64,000 nucleotides of DNA. Source: Rhynochetos jubatus. Its lineage: Eukaryota > Chordata > Aves > Eurypygiformes > Rhynochetidae. Location: the NCBI GenBank assembly GCA_027574665.1, contig CM050690.1, positions 39,966,665-40,030,664 on the forward strand. Reading direction: 5' to 3'. Under the pieces are notes generated by a model. The model saw only the letters and a list, made by a program, of their open reading frames with translations. It made no database searches and was not told the origin of the DNA. The translations under genes were made by a program, and so were the position numbers. Below are positions 13,429 to 27,125 of this stretch, in pieces (the stretch's first letter is position 1; each line of letters opens with the position of its first letter).

Positions 13429-13531
13429 GAAAAACAAGAAGGAAGAAAAATATAAGAAAAATAAAGGGAGGAAAGGAAGAGAAAGAGGCAGAACGTAAGG
13501 AGAAAAGAGAAATGAGAAAGAAAAGAAAAAA
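13429..13531. repeat. Polypurine tract
   Basis: About 103 bp of the plus strand is almost all A and G, with only about eight pyrimidine interruptions. It is a low-complexity (GA/A)-rich tract that could form triplex DNA. The SH3GL2 transcript would carry it as a polypyrimidine tract. Confidence 0.85.
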
Positions 13532-16500
13532 TCCACACGACATGCTTCTTTTAATAGTCCTTGCTTGGCCAGCGGTCTCTACCTACTGTTTGATGGAAGA
13601 AGTACATCACTTAAAAGTAATTTCCTGAATTGCAACTTGCTGCCAATTTGTTGCATAACCTGGAAAAAGTAGCCTTTAGTGAAATCACGGTTATTTTTAC
13701 CATTATTCCATCCAGTCACCTGCAGCATACATTGTCCAGTCACACAGTGAAAGACCTTGTACTGCTCCCCCAAAAGTGAAGGTTGTCATGGCTACTGCCA
13801 CTTCAAAAGTCTTGACTTTTTATGATGAACATATTATGTTTAAAAATAGTATTATGACAAAACGTTAGAGACAAAAAAGACATCGCTGGTCATGGTGCTA
13901 TGCAAACATAGTAAAAAGATGGCATTCTTTTTTAAATCTAAACACTTTACTATATACTACATAGCAGGAAAAAAAAAAAATTTGCTTGGATTGCTCTTCC
14001 GCACATCTAGCAAAAGCACCCCTTAATGTCTTTAGAAAGACACCATTTCTGAAACCATGATGTAACTCAGGGTAAGGTCCATTTGTAATAAAAGGTACCA
14101 AAAAAAAGAAAAATTATTCACACTTGAAATAGTTGTTACTGTATGATCTGGCTGTAGTAACAATTTGTTACACATGCAAGCACATGTGAATGATCTTTTT
14201 ATTTCATGCCATGGGGCGGCTTTACCTCTGTGAATTTATGAAAATCTTGCTTGATTATAAGCCACAAAATCATGACTGAAATAAATCTAAAGAACAAAAG
14301 TAAAGCAAAAGAGCCAGATTATTTTTGTACTATTATGTTGCTTTCACTTCAAGGAATTCAAGCATTTTATTCTACTTTGGGCATAAGGACTCAGCTCTGC
14401 TTACACAAGACGAGTCATGGGGATTTCTCCCTGATGAAACTGCCAACTTCAGACCCTTTATTACTTTTTAATTATGTACATGAAAGCTTGCTACCCACTG
14501 TAGCAATGAGGTACGTTACTCCAGCATAGGACTTGACCCTAATTCACCATCAAGTCTTTTGTTAATTCACATTTCTTCCTCTTAATGATACTGATAGGAG
14601 ATACGCAGTCAGCAAAGAGAGGTTTTAGAACTTGAGAGTTCAATTCTCAGCTGAAGTTCAGTGAAAATAATTAAGCTATACCATTTCCACATCAGTTGAA
14701 ATCTGGCAGCTTGTAAGAACCTAAACTCACTTTTTGATTAGGACAGTTATTATTTATATCCCTCTCCCTACCTGCTGAAGATGTGGCCTGCAAAACAACA
14801 CGTAAGGGCTGTGCAGAAGCATCTCTGAGTTTTTGGGGGGTTTCTTTGAGTATGAAAGGAAAGGTCAAGACTTCTCTTCTTCCCTGTCTGCAGTGAGCTT
14901 TCCAAACGAACATCGCATGGATTATCCAGCTGTAAGAAGACTCTGTCTACCATAAGCAGCTGCACTATTTATAACGTTTAGTGTGATTTTAAACCAACTT
15001 AGTTGCAAATATTTAAACCAAACCAAGCCTTGCTTAAGCAAGAATGTGTTCCAGAAACACTGTGGTTCTATGAAAGTTTTAAAATAATCTTAAGAAACGA
15101 TTGTAAGAACGGTTATTAGTTAACAGAGGTACAGCACAAGACCCTCAATCCTAGAAATATGTTAGGGTATGGTGGCTGCTAGACAACTGCAATAAAACCA
15201 TTATCTTTATGTGGGAGATGCTGAACAGTAGCCTGCATAACATCAGAGATGAACTCAGAAAAGATGAATATTTTAAGGTGAAAACACATCACCTGTGGTC
15301 AAGATTTTGTAAAAAGTGGCATAGATTCATTTATCTGGTGGCCAAGGCTGATTTTGACCTCTAATGTTCTTCATAATTTCAACTGCACCCTCTTCTGGTA
15401 ACACCCACTAACCTCCAGAGGAAAAAGGGGGCAAAAATCGCTCCTGATAAAATAGGTAAAATAAAGACATCAACACAAAACTTTCTCCATGAAAATCTTA
15501 AAATGAACATGAATGAAGCAACCGGTTTATTTCTGAACGTATCTATATGAATTGTAGTATTCAAGACTTCTGTCCTCAATGTGCACCCAATAATATGTCA
15601 TTAGCAGGAGAAAGATATACTGTTGTAATTGTAAGCTGAAGAGGTGACTTTCTAAGATACTTAGAATCGCTGAACAAGACTCTGCTGTTCCACTGCATAT
15701 TGGGAGTCTGATGTTTTCCAAGTAGTGTTTGGGCTCTAAGCAATTCCTTAAAGAACAATTCTTGTCAGAATCAATATAAAATACAGAACAGTATTATTAA
15801 CAAGAGGCAGTTAATGGCTAAGCCGAACTGTTTCTTAACAACATCAACGTACACATACATTTCTGTGGGGGCTTGGTTTACTGGAAACACACTCATTATC
15901 TGGCTAAGATGGCAGCACGTGGGAAAATGCCTTACACCTATATGTTCCTGGCAAACTAAGAAGCTCACATGCCAAAGACTTACATACTTATGTGTTCTAT
16001 CTGTGACTGTGATATTCCATGTGCTAAAGTTACGTGACAGACTTGTTTTGAAATATTTAATCTCTTTAAGAATCAAGGTAAAATAAGTTCGTTTCTGGTG
16101 ACGAGTGCTGATACTGTTCAGTCATTTGAAGAAACATAGACACAGTCTTTAATTACATATCATTGTGTCCCCATCATAAGGTAATTCCTACAATCATGGT
16201 CTTCCACTGCCATGTTCAACTGGCACAAAGCAATCTCTTAAGAGGGGAACATTATTCATGTTCAATTTCCAAGAGACTGATTTTGTAATGACTTCTCAGT
16301 GCTTCCTATTAATTAATTTCAAATTCACTGATACAGTTGATGATCATAAAGGAAAAACATAAGAAACAGAGGTCTGTCTGTTACTTGTTGAATGGCTATT
16401 TTTAGAACGTTTTAAGATCAGAACCTGCTTCTTAAGCTGTAAGTACTATAAAGGATCATCAGAGTTGGAGACAATTGAATGCTTCTGTTTGTTAGGATGA

Positions 16501-19275
16501 TACAAGAATAATCAAATATAAGGTCCAGTAATTGCAGACTTTCTTTTTTAAAATCAGATAGGGAGATACCTGGATGTCAACAGCTGTTCAGTGTCATGGG
16601 TCTGTCATGGATTTGGAGCTTCACAAAGTACATTTCCTTCTTGCAAGATACTTACGAGGATTATGTTCACTGAATGATTAAATGAAATGAATGTGAAAAC
16701 TAATGCAGAGTTTAATTAGCAGACTGACGTTCTTAACACAAGCTGTTCGCTACATGCAGTGTCTGTTTATCTGGAAGGGAACAAGTGCATTTGGATAGTT
16801 TACCAGGGATTTTGACTAATACAGATGTATTATCTGTGAGATAATCACACCTCCACTTTCATCCTTCTGTCTTTGCCCCCCTCCTCCGGAAACAGATTTT
16901 ATCATGCCCACAACAGTCTTTAAATAAAACTTGTGTTAGAGTCATCCTGGCTGGTGTTAAGTCTATGCAGCTTAACTGAAACAGCGATAAATGTGCAGGT
17001 GTCTATGTGATCATGATCATATTATCAAAATCGAAAAGCCCAACTTCTGAATTGGTAGTACTTCCCCCTCCTTCTCAACATACTCCCGCTTAAAAATGAA
17101 GGCTGAAACATAAGTAGCAACATCTTTCCTCTGCTGAGAGCTCCACAAGTCCAGGAGAGTAAAATAATGTGTTAGCAATCTGTACGTCATGGACTTCTGC
17201 TTTTCAACTCTACGGATGAAGTTGTGAGAGCAATGACTGTATACGAAGGATCTTCTCTGCCTGCACATCAGTAGCAATGATATACCTCTGCCAAGCAAAC
17301 TGTGCTTATTAGGTTTTTTTTTATTACTTGCATATAAATGGATCTGAGTAATGCTATGTCCAAAATCCTGAGGGAGCTCTGCACGATCCATTCTCCCACT
17401 GAAAGCAGTACCAAAACAGCCTTTGATTTTACTAATGTCAAATGCACATGCCATACAAATGATACGTATACAGGACAGCTGTCTTACAATTTCACCCAAG
17501 TAAATTGCCTATCTAGTTACCTCAGTCCCCTTATCTGTGAAAAACAGGCAAAAATCTTTGAAATGCTGCCATGGGAGGCACTGTAAGTGAAAACTGCTGT
17601 TTTGTATGAAAGAGGATTTGTCCAGCTAAATCTCCCAGTCTTCTATGAGGCCATTTTCTCTACATGCTTCTCTCCTTTTTGAAAGCACCTTTTACAAAAA
17701 TCATTGCCTGTCATTTCTAGAAGAACTTTGCATCCACAAATATTCATGGAAGCAGTGAAAATTACAGGCAACTTCTTAATGTAAAGCAAAACCTGGGTGA
17801 AGTTAAACTCAACAGATGCTATGCTACACACGTTCCTCTCAGAAAAAGTCAAACAGCTGCTGAGCTCTGCTTTGCGGGGCCTAGCCACACCCGCACGATA
17901 AAGAGCAGAGGAACAGACACATAAAACTCTTGCTTGACTCTATTTGACAGACAGGGTACCTTTAGGTCACAGTATCTGGACCTATTGATGCATGTTCTGC
18001 ACACTGATTTCCCTCCCAGTCCCACTCCCCTCCTAGACTGGAGCAGATGTCTCCAAAACCTGTTTGAAGCAAATGCTCTAAATGCACAGGGTTAAACGTA
18101 ACCAGCTGGCCCAGAACACAGCAGGCATTTAAATACATTGTGAGGAAGCCAAAATATTAGACTTCCTTTTCTTCCCCTCCTTTTCTTACTGTAGTTACTG
18201 CTAAAACCAGCTTTGCCGCTACAGATGCCCGCAGGTCCTGGTGTCCTGTGGAATGAACTGTTCGTGATGTTTTGCTGAAAAGGAAAATGTACCAATCCAC
18301 TCATCTGGAGACCGTTTAAAGTTCCACTAACACACACGTGCCAGAGAAAGCTCAATTTTCAGTTTTGTTTGTTCTTCTTGCCCTGCTTCACCTTCTGTCC
18401 GCAGCCGGGGTTCTTTTCCATTAGCAGCTTTCCAAGCCCTCAGAGAATGGTTAAGGGAAGGGAGTTGAGAAAAATACTTCAGTAAACTGCATACTTCCAT
18501 GGTTTCAGTTAGGTTTTTATTATAACACTAATATTTAAGACTCTTTAGAGAGTCTTGGTTAGCATTAAATAACAATTTGGTATAATGAAAATGACATGGC
18601 AGTAAAATAATTTGAGAGATGTTACAAATGTTGACACCCTCCCCTCCCCTCAGTCCCTGGACAGAAATCCAGTATGGTCAAATGAGGTAGGGGAACATCC
18701 CATCTCACAGCCATGTTTCCAGTCACTCAAAAGATATAACTTGTTCATTTGTTAGATCTTCGTCAGGAAAAAAGTGTAACATCCCCATTTTAGTGACTAA
18801 AAGTCTGCTAAGAAAAACAGGAGATGTTGATTCTTGGAAGCCTCAAGAATTCTCCCATTTTTTCAATGAGTGTTATAAGGCCTGGTAAGAGAAGTGGTAC
18901 AATGAATCCACTACAAAAAGAGAGATGACCATCCCAAAGTGAATATGAGATCAAATCTTCCTACTGCATAGAAGGCATGAAGCATTGACCGCTTCAGACA
19001 GATGAACATCAAGTTTCTTAATCCCAGTTCTGAAGTACAAGCAAGGTGCTCAGCTACTAAATTTTCTAAAGGCTAGAATTCAGCTGGTTATCCACAGGAA
19101 CAGAACTAAAATCACTGGGAGATTTTTAAAAGCCAGTAAAGGTTTGGATGCATTCTGACCTAGGGGTAAGATGAATAGGGTTTTTCAGGATTTCAAGTTT
19201 GGAATTTCAGGGACAGATTTCAGCTAAATCTGCTTTCAGATCCTGCTGTAAGGACCAATGGCCTGCAAAACATAC

Positions 19276-19318
19276 ATTATTATCATTTGTACAAAACAGA
19301 AATTATTATCATTCGTAC
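19276..19318. repeat. 17-bp direct repeat, period 26
   Basis: ATTATTATCATTTGTAC at 19276-19292 recurs with one mismatch as ATTATTATCATTCGTAC at 19302-19318. It looks like a small local tandem duplication. Confidence 0.8.
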
Positions 19319-21282
19319 TGGAGAAAAGAATCTGCCTGATTATTATTTCTTAAGTTTAAAGCCTGACATTGTTACAGAAAAAATCATTGCATTTAGGATG
19401 CCAAAAAACCAAACTTTAAGAGGCAATTTTAGCTACCTTCCAAAGTAAAACTACACAACTGCACGGTAAGCATCTCCTAACTTTGAAACGCAGCACCTCC
19501 ACAAAACTTCATTAGCCAAGAAGTCACTATACAGAGAATGTCAAGATCCTCCCCTAGACTCAGAGAAGGGTAAAACTATGCAGGAATAAAAATGGCTTAT
19601 AATTTAATGATCTGTTTTCCCTGATGTGCCATAAATTAAAAACAACCGACAGCTGTTTCCTTATTGATTTTGATTACCATGAATGCCTGAGCACTAAGCC
19701 CTTCAGTCAAAGAAAATAAGACCGTCCCACAGAAATATTCCAAGTCAACTGGCAGGGAACTGTGGGTGAGTTTTCTTCAGTTTGGAGGAAGCAAAAGTCA
19801 CATGATTCCACCCAAAAGTAGTGATGACTTGGTGTCCAAGACCTGTGCAAACTGCACCCAAACAGACCAAGAAGAATCAGAGAGGAAACCAGCTTAGCAA
19901 CTGAGACACACTTCTTTCTGCTCTTACTACTTAACAGCAGAACATAATGCTCTTCCAGTGTATCTATCCTTTTAGGTCATGTTTGACTTACATTATAAAG
20001 CACTGTGCAACTATCATATTTCTATGAAATCCTAAATTTTTACTCAAACTTGACACTCAAGCAGATGGCATGCTCCTGTAAACAGTTCAGAAGCATAAGG
20101 AGAAATGTTTACAAGCATATACCCCTTGAAATGACAAATATAACAATTTCAGAAGATTCACTGCAAAAAGGCCATTATAATGTATCTTCTAGCAAGAAAT
20201 TCAGACTGAAGAAATGGTATAATAAGCAGATTAATGTCCCATATTTCAATAACTAGGTGAGATACTTATTTTAGGTAACACAAAGGTAATCATAATCAGA
20301 GTGATTCATTAAGAACACATGACTGCAGACCTATATGTACCTCAGCCAGCACCTGTTGCCTGCTTAGCTTAGCAGCTTACTGGAAACCTTGATAAATCAG
20401 TAGTGAGACAATGATTTATTGTGAGTTTCTATGACATTTGTTTTGCATTTGTTGAAATATTGCAAAAAGCCAAGCAATAAACTCCATTTCTCCATAACAC
20501 ATTTTTATTTTGCTGGATAAAACTTTTAAGTGTCTTGAGAACGCACTTTGGTTTAGTCCACAAAAAAATTAATCATTCCATAACAAATGATGAATCCTCT
20601 GGTGTAACCTAAAAGTATGGTAAGCCATTGTACCCGTTAATAGAGTAGCTATGGCAAAAGGTTTCTTATTCAAGAGCACAGAGATCTGTTCTGAAGTATC
20701 CATAATGTTTTAAACGAGTTCCTCCTTGTCCTTTATTCAAAATAAACATTTAGCCAAGTCCTTAGTTGTCAGAAAGTCTGGAACTCAGAGAAGCCTAGAA
20801 AAGACTGTATCAGAAGATGATTCTAGGATGACATATATCTGTAAACTTCACACAACTGCAATAAAAATGTGTACTCCTGTCTTGCTTTTCAATTATGATT
20901 CATGTCTGAATAAAAAGCCTCTTGAAGAAAAACAAAAAACTTAAAAATTCTGTATAAAATCCCCAAAAGGGTTCTTTGTAGTTCACAGGAGTTATGAGGA
21001 AGCTCAGGATGGGTACACTTAGTTGTATAAGCAAAGTAATTAAAATTACTAAAGTAACATACTCTGGTGGTTTCACAGTATTACATTATCTAAAGAGGAA
21101 TTTCATTAGTATTTCTTCTGCTTGTGCCTTTCTCTGCAGTAAGTGGTAAAAGTCTCATTTAGGGGGCATGGTGGAGGACACCCAAGCAACAGTGCCAATC
21201 AGATTCTAAGATGAATGACCTACATCCCACTGATTTTCCAAGTGAAGAAACTGAGGAAAAAGACAGATGATTTGGTTTGCTC

Positions 21283-21296
21283 TTTTTTTTTTTTTT
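21283..21296. repeat. Poly(T) run, 14 nt
   Basis: Fourteen T are followed by CCAG on the plus strand. This resembles a splice acceptor, but no open exon of note follows. Confidence 0.85.
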
Positions 21297-21799
21297 CCAG
21301 TCTCTGTTCGTGTTTACCCCAAAAAAGGTTAACTGTGTGAAGGTAAGTGCAGGAATACTAGGATGACAGCTAGCGGAAGACATCTACATGGCCTACTATT
21401 TCAGCAGCTATTACGTTTCAGGGAAGCACAACTGACAAGAACATTCTTGCATGTCTGCATATATTCAGAAACAAATCAGCAACAAGGAAAAGAAAATATA
21501 GGTAAAATATTATGTCACAAAAGTGGCGTCTCCACCACGTCACCAGCTCATGTAAACTCAGAGCTGCCCACCCTCAAGTGAATAAAATGTCTACAGTCTT
21601 GCTCAGTTACTGTTCAGGCAAGGTCTTACAGAAACCAGCAGATTTATTTCTTGTGTAAAGATTCAGTAAAGGCATCAATATTTATTCTACAAAGAGAAAT
21701 TCAAACATTTCATTAGTACTTTAACCCAAAGGACTGCATTAAGTAAAAATATGGCTGGGTGGCCACACCCAAACAGTTGTAGTGACTAGAGTTAAATCC

Positions 21800-22128
21800 A
21801 GTTGGCGGATTGGGGCCAGTACTGAGGCCACTTCTGTTCAGTATCTTTATCAATGATCTGGACAAGAAGATCGAGGGCACCCCCATTAAATTTGCAGATG
21901 ACACCCAGGAAGGCTCTACAGAGGGATCTGGACAGACTGGGTCAATGGACCAAGGGCAACTGTATGAGGTTCAAAAAGGCCAAGTGCTGGGTCCTGCACT
22001 TGGGTCACAATAACCCCATGCAATGCTATAGGCTTGGGGACAAAGTGGCTGGAAAGCTGCCTGGTGGCAAAGAACCTGGAGGTGCCGGTCAACAGCTGGC
22101 TGAATATGAGCCAGCAGTGCACTGAGAC
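21800..22128 (+). mobile_element. CR1 LINE fragment around the RT catalytic motif
   Basis: The plus strand encodes [20 protein letters not shown], then the IKFADDT motif of the CR1 RT palm. After a short internal deletion and a frame change, another frame reads [20 protein letters not shown] and [20 protein letters not shown]. Frames are broken and both ends are missing. The sequence is more diverged than the 11.9-kb copy, so it is probably an older subfamily. Confidence 0.9.
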
Positions 22129-24560
22129 ACACTTGAAGTGTACCTCGCCAGCAGAGAAAAATTTTCCTAATCATACCTTTTAGAATTTATTAAAAGAAGT
22201 TAAACTATTACTTAAAGAGCTCACAGTTCTTGTGAAAGTGAAGTTTATCTGAAAAGTTAATTTTTATGAACAATAAAAACATAAGCAGAAATGAAAATGT
22301 ACCAGCTCCACTGAAGATGGGTTTTGCATGGTTGGTCTCTGAATGAATTTCCAGTAAACATCACTGACCCTGCACCAGGAACAAAAACCAATAAGCAAAC
22401 CACAACCCCATCAAAAAACCCAAACTACAACCCCTATCCAAATGTTGAAAAAAATATTAATCCGTCTTTATTGGATGCAGTTGTTTGTGTCTGGAGAAGA
22501 GACATATACCAAGCTCTATGATCTTTATATATTTTTATCAAGTAAAGAATGCCAATTATCATCACAGTAGAAAGCTGAGGACTGTGTTAGCGTGAAGTGA
22601 CAAGACTGTATGAGTCTCCTTCTCCTAACTTCTCCTTTGGTTATGGTTTTAACTAAGATGAAAATCAACTCAGAATTCAAAAAAAAATGAGATGGAGAAA
22701 CGTCCTCTTGGGGCCCTGATTTATACTCAAGCCAGAAATAAAATAGGGAGTGGAAGAGTAAGACTTTATCACTACCTACGTCACCACTAGCAGATAAGGG
22801 ATTAACATAAGATCCATGCAACTGCTGCCATAAAACATAATTTCAAAATGAAGTCACATTGAGAAATCTAGAAAGGGTATTGACCAGTGGGAATAACCCT
22901 TTCAGGATATCAACATGCAAGATCTTAGGAAGACCACAAAGCCAATCAAAGGGAAAGTTGTTTTAAATTGCATTATATCTCTTTCAATAGGTGGAGAAAT
23001 GTTTTGGGTATACATACGGCAGGTTTCACAGACTCACAAATAAAAGCCAAAAATAGTATTTATACCTTTTTACATCTAGGAAGTATGTAAAATTATTCCA
23101 AAGATGTGTTCTCCAAAAATCGATGCTTTAATTTTTTTTAATCACAGAAATCCTTTCGAGTGGACACTACTGGCATCTTTCCATTTTGATACCAGTTGAC
23201 ACATAGAACCAGAGAGATAATGGCATCTTCATGATGTCAGTTTTCCAGGGATTCTGCTTTTGGCTAGGCCCACAGATTTCAAAATTCCTCTTTCTTTTTT
23301 TACTATTTTGTTTTATCCCTAGAAATAAGCATTAGTTTTTGAATGATAGTTTTGCATATACTTTGCTAAAGGTTGAGAAATACTGACCACTATTTCTGTC
23401 AACTTCCATCTGCTTCACAAAGAGTCATGAATGTTTGTTCCCTAAAAACCTATGAAGATGACAAGTAAAGGCCTCAACATCAGTGACATAATCATAACTT
23501 ATCAAAAATAGGAGGCAGTTGAATCAACTTTACATATTTGGCCCACATAATCAGACTGCAAATGAATTTTTCCAGCACTCTTAGGCACATATCAAGAGTT
23601 TTACAGTTTCCTATTCACTGGAACAGATAATCTCCAGGAAGCTTCTGCTGAACACATGCTTATTCCAGAAGCTGCAGCAGTTAAATAACAAAGACAGCTG
23701 GGTTCAATTTAGGTTGCGGATTACTCATTCACTCAAAAAGATAACCACCGTTAGGCTGGTGAAAGCCAGCACTGCTGCTATTACTGAACCCAGTTGCCAT
23801 GTCCAGCTTTTTTCTATTAAGGATACTGAGGAAATATTTCTAAAAGGCTACTATTTTCCAAGAAAAAAAATAATGGACGCGAATTTAATTCCTAAACAAT
23901 GACAACTCTTTCGCAATAATTACTACTATTCTTAAAACTCCAGGTTAGTATAAATTAAAAAGATTAAAAGCACATTAATTTGACATTTTCAAGTTTTTTG
24001 AGAACATTTTGTACACATCTTCTGTATTTTACCCTGTAACTGATTTGCTATTTTCTGCCTAAACTCTTTGCAGGTAGGGGAAAGACTCTGGGAGAGGACT
24101 ATTGTTATAAATAATGGTATATTTTTTCTAATTTATCTCATAAATGCATTACAGAAGGAAATAGCAAGATTACTCAAGGGTGGGTGTAGCATCTTAATCT
24201 ATGTACTTTCATTTTTCAGCTGTCTCAATTCCAGTATCTGTTCCTTTCCTGTCAGAAATCTCAACTGGTGGTTATACACTGACTTGTGCAAGGGCACTAA
24301 AAGATTCTCTGCCATATTTTCCATATGGTATTTGAAGAAACATTTAGGCAAAGTACAAGTCCTAGGTTTTGGTATGATTCCATACAGGCTTAAAATCAAA
24401 ATCTCTATATACTTTTTAGTACAAAGTAGTTACTTGACAATTTATGATGACTTGTATTCAAAGAATCAATTGATAGGTCAGTATCTTAAGAATCAGAGTG
24501 AGTGCTGTAAGTCCATCCATGAAAGTCAGAACATCACTTCAGTGCAACTGTGACTTGCGA
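22129..24560. other. Intronic sequence without recognisable genes
   Basis: AT-rich unique sequence. One plus-strand open frame of 161 codons (24068-24553) ends just before the next CR1 copy. It is rich in I, L, S and K and shows no family I recognise, so it is treated as chance. No RNA gene was seen. Confidence 0.65.
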
Positions 24561-24985
24561 ATCATAGAATCACAGAATGGTTTGGGTTGGAAGGAACCTT
24601 AAAGACCATCTGGTTCCAACCCCCCTGCCATGGGCAGGGACACCCTCCACTAGACCAGGTTGCTCAAAGCCTCATCCAGCCTGGCCTTGGACACTTCCAG
24701 GGATGGGGCACCCACAGCTTCTCTGGGCAACCTGTTCCAGTGCCTCACCGCCCTCTCCATGAAGAATTTCTTCCTGATATCCAATCTAAATCTCCCCACT
24801 TTCAGTTTAAACCCATTACCCCTTGTCCTGTCACTACAGGCTCTTGTAAAAAGCACACCACCACCACCACCCACCCCCCCCCCAGCTGTCTTGCAGGCCC
24901 CTTCAGGCACTGGAAGGCTGTGATAAGGTCTCCCCAGACCCTTCTCTTCTCCAGGATGAACCAGCCCAACTATCTCAGCAAAGTT
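24561..24985 (-). mobile_element. CR1 LINE 3' end
   Basis: The plus strand begins ATCATAGAATCACAGAATGG and runs into the GGGTTGGAAGGAACC and CCATGGGCAGGGACACC blocks, the reverse complement of the CR1 3' tail. The element is therefore on the minus strand, the same as SH3GL2. It stops in the CTTCTCTTCTCCAGG segment. A (CAC)n/poly-C expansion at about 24,855-24,892 interrupts it. Confidence 0.95.
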
Positions 24986-26488
24986 TCAATATATCCAGAA
25001 ATGGAAACAAACAATCTTTCCAGTATCAAGCAGTGTGAGTCTGACTCACAGAATCACTTGAAATACAGTAGGATAATGGTATTTTACCAGAAATTTTTAT
25101 TTTTCACGTTTAAGTTCTAGTGGTATTTCCCTGGAAACACAATGTGTTTAACAGTATCTGCATAACAGAAGCTTTTCAACACAGGGACATTCTCTTTCAT
25201 ACAGAAGCAAGAGCATTCATGACATAAATAAGCAGCTAAATTCAGTGCAGTGAAAGCTCACAGGTAAATCTTCAAAGATCAGTAATCCACATCATCGAAA
25301 TATTGTGCTTTCCCAATGCACATTACTATTACAGCCACCAAAAGTTCATCTGTGAAAACAGATTCAGAAGAATTTCTGCAACATCTGAAAGCTTTTGAAA
25401 CATTATTCCCCATTTATAAGTAGTTATATGAGGGCCACAGCTCTATCCTTGCTTATGACTGCAATGGAAATAATCGTGGGAAAAAGTAACATTTGCTGTA
25501 CACTGGTAGATTGCTGAGTACTGGTTAACTTGCATTATAGTAGCATATTCTCAGATTCCTTGATCTTTCACAGTATTACGATCTGTCTCTGAAGCACCAT
25601 TTTCTAGTAGATTAGGAACCAGGAGAAATGACTCAAGGGACTAGCAAGAGCCCACAGATTCAAAGGGACATTGTCAAGGCTGATAAGCTCAAATGTAATT
25701 GCTTGCTTTTTATTGCCATTACAGTAGTGTTATGTCACAAGATGTTGTCGTTATGAGAAGCGTACTTCAGAAACACAGGATGTAGTAGGTCTGCAAACAT
25801 AAGCCTGTGTGTACTAATTTGGAGAAAAAAAAATATAGAAAAAAATGGTTCCATACACAAGCTTCGTGCAGGAAAAATGTCTTTAAACAGTATCCAAGTA
25901 GCATAATATCCTCCAGTAAGCATCTTTCAATTCTTACTGTTCTCATTCTTTTAATTGAGAGCGCAAGTCTTGTAAGCAGCCTTTGAACACTTTAAAGAAA
26001 TACTGGTTACCTTAAAAAACAGTGCTTACAAAAGGAAATAAGATACATGAACTGCAGAAGATATACAAATTTCACAAATAGTGCAGAACTACTTGATTTA
26101 GGTTCATTATTATTAAAAGGACTTTTAAAAGATCAAACAGCAGTGCTCATAAAGCACAAAAAAAAAGTCTAAAAATCCTATCGGGTTTGAATTTTAATGA
26201 AGATTCTGCTTTTAAGTCAAACATCCAAGAGTTTGGGTTTTTATTAGTGGAATATCATGTCAACTTTTGGTAAAAACACAACTCTTACATATTTTTAAAT
26301 CATAATAGAGGTTATTAATATTTAGCGTTTAAACAAACAGAATTGGAGACATTTCAGGCAAAATCCATGTCTCATCAAGGTACATGAAAGTTTAGAAACA
26401 ACAAAACATTGACAACCACTATTTCACGCTATCAGCTTGGTAACTAAATTCAAGACAGTGGAAACTTTCCGTGTATGCAGCGTTGTAA
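24986..26488. other. Intronic sequence without recognisable genes
   Basis: AT-rich unique sequence. I see no repeat, exon or RNA gene that I can support. Confidence 0.65.
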
Positions 26489-26493
26489 ATAAA

Positions 26494-27120
26494 TGTGCTG
26501 ATTTCAGTTGGAATAGAGTTAATTTTCTTCACAGTAGCTAGTATGAGGCTGTGTTTTGGGTTTGTGCTGCGAAGAATATTGGTAACACTGATGTTTTTAG
26601 TTGTTGCTAAGTAACGTTTATATCAAGTCAAGAAGTGTTTCAGTTTCTGGCACTGTGCCTATGTAACCAGCTTCCTCTCTACAAGAAGCTGGGAAGGGAC
26701 ACAGCCCCGACAGCTGTCCCAAACTTACCAAAGGGGTATTTCACGCCATCAAAGGTCAAGTTCAGTACATAAGTTGGTGGAGTTTGCTGGGAGGGGAAAT
26801 CACTGCTCAGGACCTGGTTGAGTTTCAGTCAGCCAGTGGTGCCCAGTTGTACTATTTTGCTTTGCTTTTTCTCTCTTTTGTTTTATTCCATATTATTATC
26901 ATTATTATTATTAGTTGTAGCATTTTCATTACATATTAGTATTATTAGTATAATTACTTTATTTCACTTACTTTGACTTATTAAACTGTTCTAATCTCAA
27001 CCCTCAAGTTCTTTTTACCTTTTTCTTCCAATTCTCTCCCCCATCCTACCAGGGGAGGTGGGGGGAGGTAAGCAAGCTGCTCTGTGGTACTTGGTTGTTT
27101 ACTGGTGGTAAACCACAACA
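26494..27120 (+). mobile_element. Solo LTR, avian ERVL-like, with perfect 5-bp target duplication
   Basis: The element starts TGTGCTGATTTCAG and ends GGTAAACCACAACA. It is flanked on both sides by ATAAA (26489-26493 and 27121-27125), a perfect 5-bp target duplication as expected for ERVL-type integration. The GAATAGAGTTAATTTTCTTC block is shared with the LTR at 30.8 kb. A polyadenylation-type ATTAAA is at 26980-26985. An ATT/ATC-rich low-complexity segment (about 26,890-26,955) has expanded inside it. No internal retroviral sequence is attached, so it is a solo LTR left by recombination. Confidence 0.88.
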
Positions 27121-27125
27121 ATAAA

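Larger units (their letters stand above)
13089..21799. other. Intronic sequence without recognisable genes
   Basis: AT-rich unique sequence. It includes a purine-rich tract at 13429-13531, a short direct repeat at 19276-19318, an 8-bp hairpin (AAGACTCT/AGAGTCTT) at 18537-18556 and a T14 run at 21283-21296. The longest open frame is 160 codons on the minus strand (17017-17499). It has no recognisable domain or composition and is probably chance. Confidence 0.7.

Noticed and set aside
17017..17499. 160-codon minus-strand frame as a hidden gene
   Set aside because: No recognisable domain, no splice context and mixed composition; an overlapping plus-strand frame is equally open.
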